DNA from: Phycisphaerales bacterium UBA7800
GTDB taxonomy: Bacteria; Planctomycetota; Phycisphaerae; Phycisphaerales; Phycisphaeraceae
Assembly (NCBI GenBank): GCA_002480565.1
Contig: DLCK01000026.1
Span: 1-28,691 of the forward strand
Reading direction: 5' to 3'
DNA: 28,691 nt
Shown: in pieces, positions 1-6,556 of the stretch
Layout of the letters: each line of letters opens with the position of its first letter
Numbering within the stretch: the first letter of the stretch is position 1
Notes under the pieces: generated by a model
What the model saw: the letters and a program-made list of their open reading frames with translations, nothing else
The model's database searches: none
What the model was told of the DNA's origin: nothing
Program-made: the position numbers and the translations under genes

Positions 1-32
1 AAACCCATCGCCGTGACAATAAATTATCAAGC

Positions 33-38
33 TATAAT
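33..38 (+). promoter_or_regulatory. Candidate -10 box upstream of the first gene
   Basis: A perfect TATAAT hexamer lies 50 bases before the ATG at 89. The best -35-like hexamer, GTGACA at 13-18, is only 14 bases upstream, which is too short for a normal sigma-70 spacer, so the -35 element is weak or this is chance. The rest of 1-88 shows nothing else recognisable except the ribosome-binding site AAGGGGG at 78-84. Confidence 0.3.
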
Positions 39-88
39 CAACGCAACTTCTTTATGCTCCATTTCAGCATCTCGGCAAGGGGGATCAC

Positions 89-730
89 ATGCTCAAGCGA
101 TGGTGTGGCCTGATCATCATTTATCTCGTCGTTAGTATATTCAAACTCTTTTTTTATTCTTTTGGGTCACATGAGAATATTGTCCTGCTGAGCGTGCAAT
201 GCGTACTTGCATTCATCATTCTGAAAATGGCCAAACACGAGGAAATCACCAACTGCATTAAGTCACGTATCACGCAGTTTCATCCAGAATTCACGATTCG
301 CATTGGATGGTTCTGCTGCTTCTGGGGCCCGCTTGTGGCCCTTACCACGTCATTACCAAGTGCACTGTCTGATCCAACACCTGATCAAAGACTCAACACC
401 ATCGTCCATAAACTGGATGATGTCATGGACGATACGGTTGATCTGTTCATCTATTCAATGAAGCAGCAGAAAAGTACCGAAGACAAACAAAAAGCCATCG
501 AAGAAATTATTCAGAAAGACCCTGAAGCTATTGATACCCTGGCATTGATTTACAGCCGAAGCGACGAAGAGACAATCAATCTGCTTATCCTCGAAGCACT
601 CGCCAAACACACCCAGCAACCTCTAGCAGAAACCTACAAACCTGATTCGCCACGTAAAACAAAGAAGGCATTAATAAAACAGATGCAACAATGGGTCAAA
701 TCGAAAAAAGATATCGCATCTCAGAAGTGA
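89..730 (+). CDS. Hypothetical membrane protein with three N-terminal helices
   Basis: I do not recognise this 213-residue protein. Three hydrophobic segments are visible, at about residues 5-25, 29-48 and 72-93. They are followed by a polar, helix-rich tail (about 100-213) rich in Lys, Glu and Asp, probably cytoplasmic. The tail contains a Lys/Glu-rich stretch (KQKAIEEIIQKDPEAIDTLA) that could form a helical bundle. The ATG start is supported by a strong AAGGGGG ribosome-binding site about five bases upstream. It stands alone, converging on the methyltransferase gene with a 31-base gap and no obvious terminator between them. No catalytic motif is seen, and no function is assigned. Confidence 0.75.
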   Translation: MLKRWCGLIIIYLVVSIFKLFFYSFGSHENIVLLSVQCVLAFIILKMAKHEEITNCIKSRITQFHPEFTIRIGWFCCFWGPLVALTTSLPSALSDPTPDQRLNTIVHKLDDVMDDTVDLFIYSMKQQKSTEDKQKAIEEIIQKDPEAIDTLALIYSRSDEETINLLILEALAKHTQQPLAETYKPDSPRKTKKALIKQMQQWVKSKKDIASQK

Positions 731-761
731 CACACAAACCAAACAGGCTCATATCTGCTAC

Positions 762-1427
762 TTATTGACTTGCAATAAAGATCGCACAACATCCACGTGT
801 CTGAATTTCGACTTTAGCAAAATATTGGCTCAGAACATGTTCTAAGATGTCCAGTGAGTCTTCGGTGTTACTGAAAATACCTTTGCGGTTATAGATGTCC
901 ATTAGACGTTTGGCAGTTGAGCTACGGGGAAGGTCTTTGCCAAGTAGTGTACTGCCAAAAAGAGTCCCTCCGGAAGTCAAATGAGCTTTGGCATGTTCGA
1001 ATACGACGGACTTGTTTTGCAAGTTGCCAGGCAGACAATGCAAAAGATAGTTCATGCTGATGGAATCAAAAAGCTTATCTCCCAATGACCATGGTTCAAA
1101 GACATCAGCTTCAAACGTACAGGGAGTTAAACCTGGAACACGAGCAGCTGCAGTTGCCAGACTATTGGGATTCATATCCATTAATGCCAACTGCGTATTG
1201 ATTGGCCAACGGGTTTTTTTGAGGAAATAACCCGTCCCTACACCAACATCCAGATGGTTTGAAGTGACGTGCTGCTGATACATGGCAAGCAGGTGTTTGG
1301 TGGGACATTTCCAGATCAAGCGATTGGATATCCCCAAGACCCAAGCGTCATAGAGCTTCAGGACAAAGGGGGAATAGACGGCTTGACCGGCATGGGTGTC
1401 GATAGCTTGTGAGGATGTTGCGGTCAT
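762..1427 (-). CDS. Class I SAM-dependent methyltransferase
   Basis: This 221-residue protein has the Rossmann methyltransferase pattern. Motif I is LDVGVGTGYFL (SAM-binding glycine loop, about residues 58-68). An acidic motif II follows in LALMDMNPNSL, then a motif IV-like FDSISMNYLLHCLPG. The substrate cannot be told from sequence; small-molecule methylation is a guess. The frame stays open upstream through tRNA-Leu, but that extension encodes tRNA sequence and cannot be real. I chose the ATG at 1427 because the protein then begins at the natural family N-terminus (MTATSSQAIDTHAG). An alternative ATG at 1529 (MSKVNPGEF) also lies after the tRNA. No good Shine-Dalgarno is seen for either. 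The chosen start overlaps a tandem heptamer repeat. Confidence 0.8.
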   Translation of the reverse strand: MTATSSQAIDTHAGQAVYSPFVLKLYDAWVLGISNRLIWKCPTKHLLAMYQQHVTSNHLDVGVGTGYFLKKTRWPINTQLALMDMNPNSLATAAARVPGLTPCTFEADVFEPWSLGDKLFDSISMNYLLHCLPGNLQNKSVVFEHAKAHLTSGGTLFGSTLLGKDLPRSSTAKRLMDIYNRKGIFSNTEDSLDILEHVLSQYFAKVEIQTRGCCAIFIASQ

Positions 1428-1450
1428 GAGGTATGAGGTATGAGGTATGA
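1426..1450. repeat. Tandem heptamer repeat (ATGAGGT x 3.6)
   Basis: On the plus strand the unit ATGAGGT repeats three full times and then begins a fourth copy (ATGA). The array touches the start codon of the minus-strand methyltransferase gene, so copy-number change would alter its leader. It would also change the reading frame from the alternative upstream start at 1529, because seven is not a multiple of three. Confidence 0.85.
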
Positions 1451-1542
1451 ATTGATGATACCCCAAGTCATCGCGTAATACAGTGCATCTTGGATTTATT
1501 TTAAATTCCCCCGGATTCACTTTGGACATTTCCGGGAACAAT

Positions 1543-1625
1543 GCGGGCGAGAGGACTCGAACCTCCACGGGTGTTACCCCACTAGAACCTAAATCTAGCG
1601 CGTCTGCCAATTCCGCCACGCCCGC
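1543..1625 (-). tRNA. tRNA-Leu (anticodon UAG)
   Basis: Read on the minus strand, the 83-base sequence starts GCGGGCG and ends CGCCCGC, giving a perfect seven-pair acceptor stem. A D-arm with GGCAGACGC, an anticodon stem-loop centred on TAG (CTAGATTTAGGTTCTAG region), a long class-II variable arm (TGGGGTAACACCC) and the T-arm GAGGTTCGAGTCCTC are all present. The long variable arm and UAG anticodon identify a leucine tRNA reading CUN codons, mainly CUA/CUG. The terminal CCA is not encoded. It lies just upstream of the methyltransferase gene on the same strand. Confidence 0.96.
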
Positions 1626-1768
1626 TTGGAGTGGTGGGCACATGATAACGTCCGCAGCAGCAAAACGCATCTTGTGCGGCGGATCATTCAGTGGGTATCA
1701 TGACGGGGACCATCCTCAAGATGATGGCAATCGGTATCAACTCTTTGTTCAAGTAAAAAGGAATCCCC

Positions 1769-2317
1769 ATGAAATACTGCACAACACTCCTGATGGTCCT
1801 GCTTTGGTCGATGAGTCTGCTGCATGCTGAAGAAACCCAATCGCCAGCGGTCAACAATCTGCTGGGTAAAGAAGTCAGTGCAAAGGCCGGCTGGAAGGCA
1901 TTCATTCACCCGACCTACAAACAAGCGGATGCTTCGGTCGCTTTCAAAGACAACAACATCATCATTCAAACAGTCAATGCCAGTAAGCTTGAAGAACCGC
2001 TCAGCTACGGTCAACAGGTCTACAACAGCATGGAACTTGAAGCTGGTAAGACCTACCAATTCAGCTTTTCCACCAAGAGCGACGTCGAAGGCAAAATATA
2101 TGTCAAGTACATCCTTGCCAAGGCACCTTACAGCAATTATGCCAGTGTGCCTGTGACACTCAAGACGGACAAAATTCAGAAGCACGTCATCAAGTTCACC
2201 CCCAAGCCTGTCAAGGATGTGTATGACACACCGCGATCACTGCGCTTTTTCACCGGATCGCTAAGCAACGGGCAAATCACAATCAGCGATCTGGTTCTCA
2301 CGGAAGTGACTGAATAA
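1769..2317 (+). CDS. Secreted protein with CBM4/9-like (jelly-roll) domain
   Basis: The 182-residue product begins with a clear Sec signal peptide (MKYCTTLLMVLLWSMSLLHA) with likely cleavage after HA at residue 20. The rest resembles a carbohydrate-binding or galactose-binding-like beta-sandwich. There is an early aromatic GWKAFIHPTYKQADAS segment, a core strand LEAGKTYQFSFSTKSD, and a final ITISDLVLTEV strand typical of CBM4/9 modules. There is no catalytic domain, so it may be a free-standing sugar- or surface-binding protein. The ATG is preceded by AAAAAGGA. A terminator follows, between this gene and the convergent zinc-ribbon gene. The fold assignment is by pattern only. Confidence 0.7.
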   Translation: MKYCTTLLMVLLWSMSLLHAEETQSPAVNNLLGKEVSAKAGWKAFIHPTYKQADASVAFKDNNIIIQTVNASKLEEPLSYGQQVYNSMELEAGKTYQFSFSTKSDVEGKIYVKYILAKAPYSNYASVPVTLKTDKIQKHVIKFTPKPVKDVYDTPRSLRFFTGSLSNGQITISDLVLTEVTE

Positions 2318-2352
2318 AAGAACATCGCCAATCGACAACTCAAACAACAAAC

Positions 2353-2387
2353 ACCCGTCTGGTTCACCTGCGAATCAGGCGGGTTTT
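2353..2387. terminator. Rho-independent terminator between convergent genes
   Basis: The arms CCCGTCTGGTTC and GAATCAGGCGGG form a 12-pair stem with two G-U or mismatch positions, a short ACCTGC loop and a TTTTT tract on the plus strand. The opposite strand is also T-rich after the stem. The structure overlaps the last codons and stop of the minus-strand gene ending at 2375. Confidence 0.8.
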
Positions 2388-3553
2388 TCGTGGGTTAGTT
2401 TGACTGCCTTGCCACACTCAGGGCAGGTGTCTGACGTACTGTTGACCAGCAGATAATCACAGTGTGGGCAATGGGGTTCAAAGAGTTTGATCTGAAACTG
2501 CATATTGCATTGGCTGCACTGACTCTCGCCGACAGGTAAAGTCTGTTGCAACTGACAATGCGGGCAGGTTAATGACAACTCATTGTAAACCAGTTCGGAT
2601 TCTTCGACGGTACGCCGATGTGATCGACGGCGGTTAGCTGCGTGCATGACCAGCAGTGCAAACGTGCTGCAAACCAACATGAACGCACAGGAACCAACAA
2701 GCCTTGCCAGATCGTTGCGTGCGTTTTTGGAGATGATCTCCATTACTGCCAGTTGCATCAGACAACCGGTGAGGATCGCGAGCACTTGTACAAACAGACG
2801 TGTCATCGCCTGGGCACCGGGCTTGATGTTCAAGTGCCAGATGACATTGCCATGGGCATAAGCGATGCTGACGATGCAGAAAAGTGCAAAGAACGTCGGA
2901 TCATCGCCATCCATGATCCAGATGTCTGCAACGAGCATGATCCATGCGATCAACGCGCTGATCAGGCCGACGAGTTTATGCCAGCGAAAACCACCTGCCA
3001 GGATGATAGATGCAATCAAGCCAAATACAAGTGTCACCCAACCCGTTCTCCACAGATGGTCATCATTCCCAAGAATACTGCGTAATCGGTAGGCTGTATT
3101 AATCGCTGCAAGCGTGAAAGTGATCTGTGTGATCGTGGTGATTGCCAGCAATTTCAGTGCAGCAAGTTTGAAACTGTCTTTGTGCTTCAAGTACAAACCG
3201 AGCATGGCAAGTCCGCCCGTTAACGGCAGAGTCAACGCGATCATGCCACAGACTTCCCAGAAATTGTCGTTGCCAAAGAGATTGGAATCCACCATCCAGA
3301 TAAGCAGTAGTGTTAATACAAATTCGATGCAGGTGATCACCATCCCCAATAAGCCTGCATGGTGAAAGTTGTCCACCCGCGACATACCATTGCATGCTTG
3401 AAAGAACATGCATCCCATGGAAACGGTGATCGCTGAACCGACGATCCGCCAGGTCAGATCGTCACCGCCAAAGAGGATACCAATCGCCCCGCCGACCGCA
3501 GCAATCCCAAGGGTGGCTAAAAGCGTACGAAGGATCCATTGGCGTGTGGACAT
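2375..3553 (-). CDS. Polytopic membrane protein with two C-terminal zinc ribbons (paralogue 1)
   Basis: This 392-residue protein has about ten hydrophobic segments spread over residues 9-305. A short basic linker (ANRRRSHRR) follows, then a soluble tail with four CxxC pairs: CPHC 330-333, CSQC 346-349, CPHC 362-365 and CPEC 377-380. The pairs should bind two zinc ions. The tail sequence CPHCDYLL...CPECG is a form I associate with planctomycete proteins. The ATG has a GGGAG ribosome-binding site six bases upstream. It is the last of three tandem paralogues transcribed together or in close succession. No transporter or enzyme signature is seen in the membrane part; a sensory or assembly role is possible but not shown. 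Confidence 0.8.
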   Translation of the reverse strand: MSTRQWILRTLLATLGIAAVGGAIGILFGGDDLTWRIVGSAITVSMGCMFFQACNGMSRVDNFHHAGLLGMVITCIEFVLTLLLIWMVDSNLFGNDNFWEVCGMIALTLPLTGGLAMLGLYLKHKDSFKLAALKLLAITTITQITFTLAAINTAYRLRSILGNDDHLWRTGWVTLVFGLIASIILAGGFRWHKLVGLISALIAWIMLVADIWIMDGDDPTFFALFCIVSIAYAHGNVIWHLNIKPGAQAMTRLFVQVLAILTGCLMQLAVMEIISKNARNDLARLVGSCAFMLVCSTFALLVMHAANRRRSHRRTVEESELVYNELSLTCPHCQLQQTLPVGESQCSQCNMQFQIKLFEPHCPHCDYLLVNSTSDTCPECGKAVKLTHEKPA

Positions 3554-3636
3554 GAAAGTCTCCCAAGTCAGTCAGCGACACGCGTCACCCGTCCCTGTCG
3601 TGACATTGGTTATTGATGAAGTTTGATTGTACCGGA

Positions 3637-4851
3637 TCAGTCGGGTTCACCAACAGGTTGAGCTGATTTGCAGTCAATTTCCGTCCCACACTCCGGGCAG
3701 TTGGTCTGTACGTTGCCGATGAGCAGGTAATGGCATTTGGGGCATCGCGGTTCGATGAGATGAAAGTGAAACTCCATGCCACAGGTGGTACACGATTCTC
3801 CTGATTCGGTGAGATGCAAGTGGGTTTGACAATGCGGGCAGACCACCTGCATGGTCGAGTAATTGATCTGATTGTCCGCAGGTTTTCGATTGATGCGGAT
3901 GCGATTCATCGCCAGGTAAAACAGCAACGCACAAGTGATCATGACCGCAATGAATTCGATTGCCGCAGCCAAAACGATGAGCAACCCGTTGATATTGTTG
4001 TTTTGGAACCCCCACCCCAAAGCCAGGAGACAACCACATATCCCAACCAGAAGACACACACAAACAACCAGCCCCTTGGTCAGTATGCCAATCAATGACA
4101 GGCGTCCTGATCCAAGCGGCAATTGCCAGAGGATATTGCCATGGGCCCAGGCAATCACCACGCAAAGGCACAGGCCAATCCAGTCAGGGATCGACTCAGG
4201 CATGCCATCAAGCGAAACATCCAACGCCAGCATGACAGAGAGGTTCAGCAACACTCCCAAGCCTGCGAGTTTATGCCATCGCCATGGTCCCACGCAGATG
4301 CATACCGCCAGCAACCCCAACGCCGTGCCGCACCAGCTATACGCCAGCAGCAGGTCCATATTGCGATTCATCCGAATCGTCACCAGCGCAATACAACTTG
4401 ACAGCAGAAAGTAACCCATCAGTCCAAACAGCAGCCATGCTGATAGTTTCAACACCTTAAATTGCTTGAGATACAAAGCCAATACCTGTACCGCCGCAGC
4501 AATGAACATCGTTGTCAAAAGCAGAGGCAAAGCATCATAAATCTGTTGATAGGTCCATTGATACCGGTTGGCCCAATTGGCATAAACAGCAAACCAGGAC
4601 ACACTACAAAACAGCAAGCAAAGCGACACAACCCAACCCATGGCACAATACGAAGCGTGTTTGCCACCCTTAAGATGAGTCAGCCAACTTGATGGATAAA
4701 TGAGCAATATGGCAATAAGCAAGGCAAAGACATTTTCCACCAGCGCATCACCCATCAACGGCACATGTACAAACATGGCAATGTAAATCAGGACAAAGTC
4801 CACGATCAACAAACCAATCAGACAACTAAGTATGTTGCGACGTATTTTCAA
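3637..4851 (-). CDS. Polytopic membrane protein with two C-terminal zinc ribbons (paralogue 2)
   Basis: With a TTG start at 4851 the protein is 404 residues. It aligns from its first residues (LKIRRNILSCLIGLL) with paralogue 3 (MPIRKWILWSFFGLL). About ten transmembrane segments precede the tail. Using this start the zinc pairs fall at about residues 338-341 (CPHC), 354-357 (CTTC), 370-373 (CPKC) and 385-388 (CPEC), with the same spacing as in both neighbours. A longer GTG start at 4914 would add 21 residues that the paralogues lack and has no good ribosome-binding site. The TTG has AGGGG six bases upstream. The gene lies 83 bases upstream of paralogue 1. Function unknown. Confidence 0.78.
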   Translation of the reverse strand: MKIRRNILSCLIGLLIVDFVLIYIAMFVHVPLMGDALVENVFALLIAILLIYPSSWLTHLKGGKHASYCAMGWVVSLCLLFCSVSWFAVYANWANRYQWTYQQIYDALPLLLTTMFIAAAVQVLALYLKQFKVLKLSAWLLFGLMGYFLLSSCIALVTIRMNRNMDLLLAYSWCGTALGLLAVCICVGPWRWHKLAGLGVLLNLSVMLALDVSLDGMPESIPDWIGLCLCVVIAWAHGNILWQLPLGSGRLSLIGILTKGLVVCVCLLVGICGCLLALGWGFQNNNINGLLIVLAAAIEFIAVMITCALLFYLAMNRIRINRKPADNQINYSTMQVVCPHCQTHLHLTESGESCTTCGMEFHFHLIEPRCPKCHYLLIGNVQTNCPECGTEIDCKSAQPVGEPD

Positions 4852-4857
4852 GGTATT

Positions 4858-4862
4858 CCCCT
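4858..4862 (-). promoter_or_regulatory. Ribosome-binding site deciding a TTG start
   Basis: AGGGG on the minus strand sits six bases before the TTG at 4851. This is the main reason, together with paralogue alignment, for preferring that start over the upstream in-frame GTG at 4914. Confidence 0.6.
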
Positions 4863-4917
4863 GTACGACAATGTGACACAAACTCCGTCCAAACTCAATA
4901 AATAGACGAAACACACC

Positions 4918-6114
4918 CTAAATATTTTCAAGGCCCTGCCCAATATTTTCAGTTAATGGATGCCCACATTCAGGACAGTCGCCCGATGCTTGACCGATGA
5001 GCAGGTAATCGCAGTTTTCACAGTGTGGCTCGGTGATGCGGAATTGAAATTTCAGGCCACATTGCAAACAACTCTGCCCTGCCTGGGTGAGCAACTGCAT
5101 CGTCTGACAATGCGGGCATTGGATTTGAAGTTGGGTGTAATTGAATTGTGATGGTAAGTCGGTTCGACGAATTTTGATCGCATCGGCAGCGGCTTTGAAA
5201 CCGATCACAAACGTCATGCAGATCAACACAAACAATACCATGCCAAAGAACATAAGGATGACAGTCTCCTGTCGGCCACGGATCATGGGTGCAAAAGCGC
5301 AAAAATACATCATTACCGAAGCATCCAACACCGCCAAGCCCAAGGCAAAACTGCGAAATAGCCGCACCCAAAACGGCTTGATAGGAATACACCACAACAG
5401 ATTGAAATAGGCAATAACGATCGCTAACGTCGCACCAACCCCAACCTGCCAAACATTGCTGGGACGAATATTGTATACCCCAAACGTATCCATCAAAATC
5501 AGCGTACTTGCCAACGTAGCACCGGCTAATGCAACAAGCTTGTACCACCGCCAACACCCAACAAAGAGAATCGCCAAACCAATCCCTAGACTTGCTTCCA
5601 AGCCTGTCAGTATCATCAGTGTGTTAACCACTTGCCAATTGCGCAATATCTCTGAGAAGAATCCTGCTACGGTTAACATGACCATGAATAAAGCTGACGC
5701 AATGATAAGAATCCACGATGCGACAACCAGCGATTTGAATCGTTTGAGATATACCCCCAATCCCAACAACAAGGCTACGGGAATCAACGCAAGGATCAAG
5801 ACCAGGAAAAACTCATCCAAATCCCGTCCACGTCGAAAGGCACTGTTGGTCCATGTAAAAAACAATCCGTTGAACATCAAACACGTCAACACCAACCAGC
5901 CCATCGCGACCCAAGAAGTATGCTTACCATGTTTGATCAGCGATAACCAACTGGCCGGATAAAGCAACAGACATGCGGCTGCGGTCGTAACAGTCCCGCT
6001 AATGGCCGGCCCGAAAATATGGTCTTCCTGAATTAACATCCCGTAACACCCTGCCAGAACATTGAGCCCAAGGAGTCCGAAAAAACTCCAAAGTATCCAT
6101 TTGCGAATTGGCAT
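4918..6114 (-). CDS. Polytopic membrane protein with two C-terminal zinc ribbons (paralogue 3)
   Basis: From the ATG at 6114 this is a 398-residue protein beginning MPIRKWILWSFFGLLGLN. Around ten hydrophobic segments fill residues 5-320. The tail carries CPHC, CLQC, CENC and CPEC pairs at about 333-336, 349-352, 365-368 and 380-383. An in-frame TTG at 6132 would add six residues but has no ribosome-binding site, whereas GGGGG precedes the ATG. It is the first gene of the three-paralogue minus-strand row and diverges from the nitrate-assimilation operon. Sequence identity among the three is clear in the tail and weaker in the membrane part, so the duplications are not recent. Function unknown. 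Confidence 0.8.
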   Translation of the reverse strand: MPIRKWILWSFFGLLGLNVLAGCYGMLIQEDHIFGPAISGTVTTAAACLLLYPASWLSLIKHGKHTSWVAMGWLVLTCLMFNGLFFTWTNSAFRRGRDLDEFFLVLILALIPVALLLGLGVYLKRFKSLVVASWILIIASALFMVMLTVAGFFSEILRNWQVVNTLMILTGLEASLGIGLAILFVGCWRWYKLVALAGATLASTLILMDTFGVYNIRPSNVWQVGVGATLAIVIAYFNLLWCIPIKPFWVRLFRSFALGLAVLDASVMMYFCAFAPMIRGRQETVILMFFGMVLFVLICMTFVIGFKAAADAIKIRRTDLPSQFNYTQLQIQCPHCQTMQLLTQAGQSCLQCGLKFQFRITEPHCENCDYLLIGQASGDCPECGHPLTENIGQGLENI

Positions 6115-6231
6115 GTGGCCCCCATGAATCAAGAATCTGAATCGATACAGTGTAGTTCAATCCATATCGAATCGTCACCCAATCTAATCACTATCTGGTC
6201 TTTTTAAATGCTTAACCAACACGCAATGTTT

Positions 6232-6255
6232 TGCCCAATGCGCGCGATATGGGCA
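6232..6255. promoter_or_regulatory. Inverted repeat upstream of the sigma-54 promoter
   Basis: TGCCCA and TGGGCA form a perfect six-base inverted repeat around a 12-base centre containing GCGCGCG. It lies about 80 bases upstream of the sigma-54 promoter, where activator sites usually sit. It does not match the enterobacterial NtrC consensus (GCACC-N5-GGTGC), so the cognate activator is unknown. Confidence 0.35.
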
Positions 6256-6271
6256 GTAACTTTGTAATCGG

Positions 6272-6300
6272 TTGGTTCAAATTGTTGTAACTCCTATAAA
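6272..6300 (+). promoter_or_regulatory. Possible sigma-70-type promoter of the nitrate operon
   Basis: TTGGTT (6272-6277), a 17-base spacer and TATAAA (6295-6300) give a plausible housekeeping promoter with a weak -35. It would start transcription just upstream of the sigma-54 site, as a second or alternative promoter. Confidence 0.3.
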
Positions 6301-6317
6301 ACAGCCCGTCTCCAAAC

Positions 6318-6333
6318 TGGCACGGGCTTTGCA
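6318..6333 (+). promoter_or_regulatory. Sigma-54 (RpoN) promoter of the nitrate-assimilation operon
   Basis: TGGCAC-N5-TTGCA matches the RpoN -24/-12 consensus at every defined position, with GG and GC elements at the required ten-base spacing. Transcription should start near 6344. RpoN control of nitrate assimilation is well established in proteobacteria. Here it is inferred from the site and its position in front of the cluster. The -24 half overlaps an inverted repeat (AGCCCGT 6303-6309, ACGGGCT 6322-6328). Confidence 0.75.
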
Positions 6334-6362
6334 TATAGCATGACGTTCTGACACTTTCATCT

Positions 6363-6404
6363 TTGCCCAACGATCGGGCAACCCCCTCCCGGACAACGTG
6401 GTCC
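6363..6404 (+). promoter_or_regulatory. Leader RNA with two small hairpins (ANTAR-target-like)
   Basis: Two hairpins follow about 20 bases after the predicted sigma-54 start. The first has a six-pair stem TTGCCC/GGGCAA (6363-6381) with loop AACGATC. The second has a four-pair stem GGAC/GTCC (6391-6404) with loop AACGTG. RNA targets of ANTAR antiterminators such as NasR and NasT are paired hairpins with hexaloops having A at position 1 and G at position 4. The second loop fits exactly; the first fits at A1 and G4 but has seven bases. An alternative pairing of CGGG (6375-6378) with CCCG (6388-6391) would exclude both stems. I found no clear intrinsic terminator in the remaining leader (6405-6556), which weakens the case. 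Confidence 0.4.
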
Positions 6405-6556
6405 TTTGTTTAAGCGGTATTGACGCCAGCGCAGGTGTTGCAATCCCGTGAATGATCTCTTTTGTATGGGATGGCTTTTGGAAGTTCAGTACGCGGATAT
6501 GTGCCTTGTCGTGTCGTCATGTTGTATGGCTGCACACATGGCAGGAAAGACGAGTG

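Noticed and set aside
1428..1670. N-terminal extension of the methyltransferase reading frame up to 1670
   Set aside because: The extension reads through tRNA-Leu (1543-1625), so its residues are translated tRNA sequence.
6303..6328. Inverted repeat AGCCCGT/ACGGGCT read as an intrinsic terminator
   Set aside because: The flanking genes diverge here, so there is no transcript to stop, the T tract is short, and the right arm is part of a perfect sigma-54 promoter.
6452..6556. Upstream ATG start of the Fe-S/anchor fusion
   Set aside because: The added 35 residues are unlike the family and fall in the leader; the ATG at 6557 has AGGAAAG in front.
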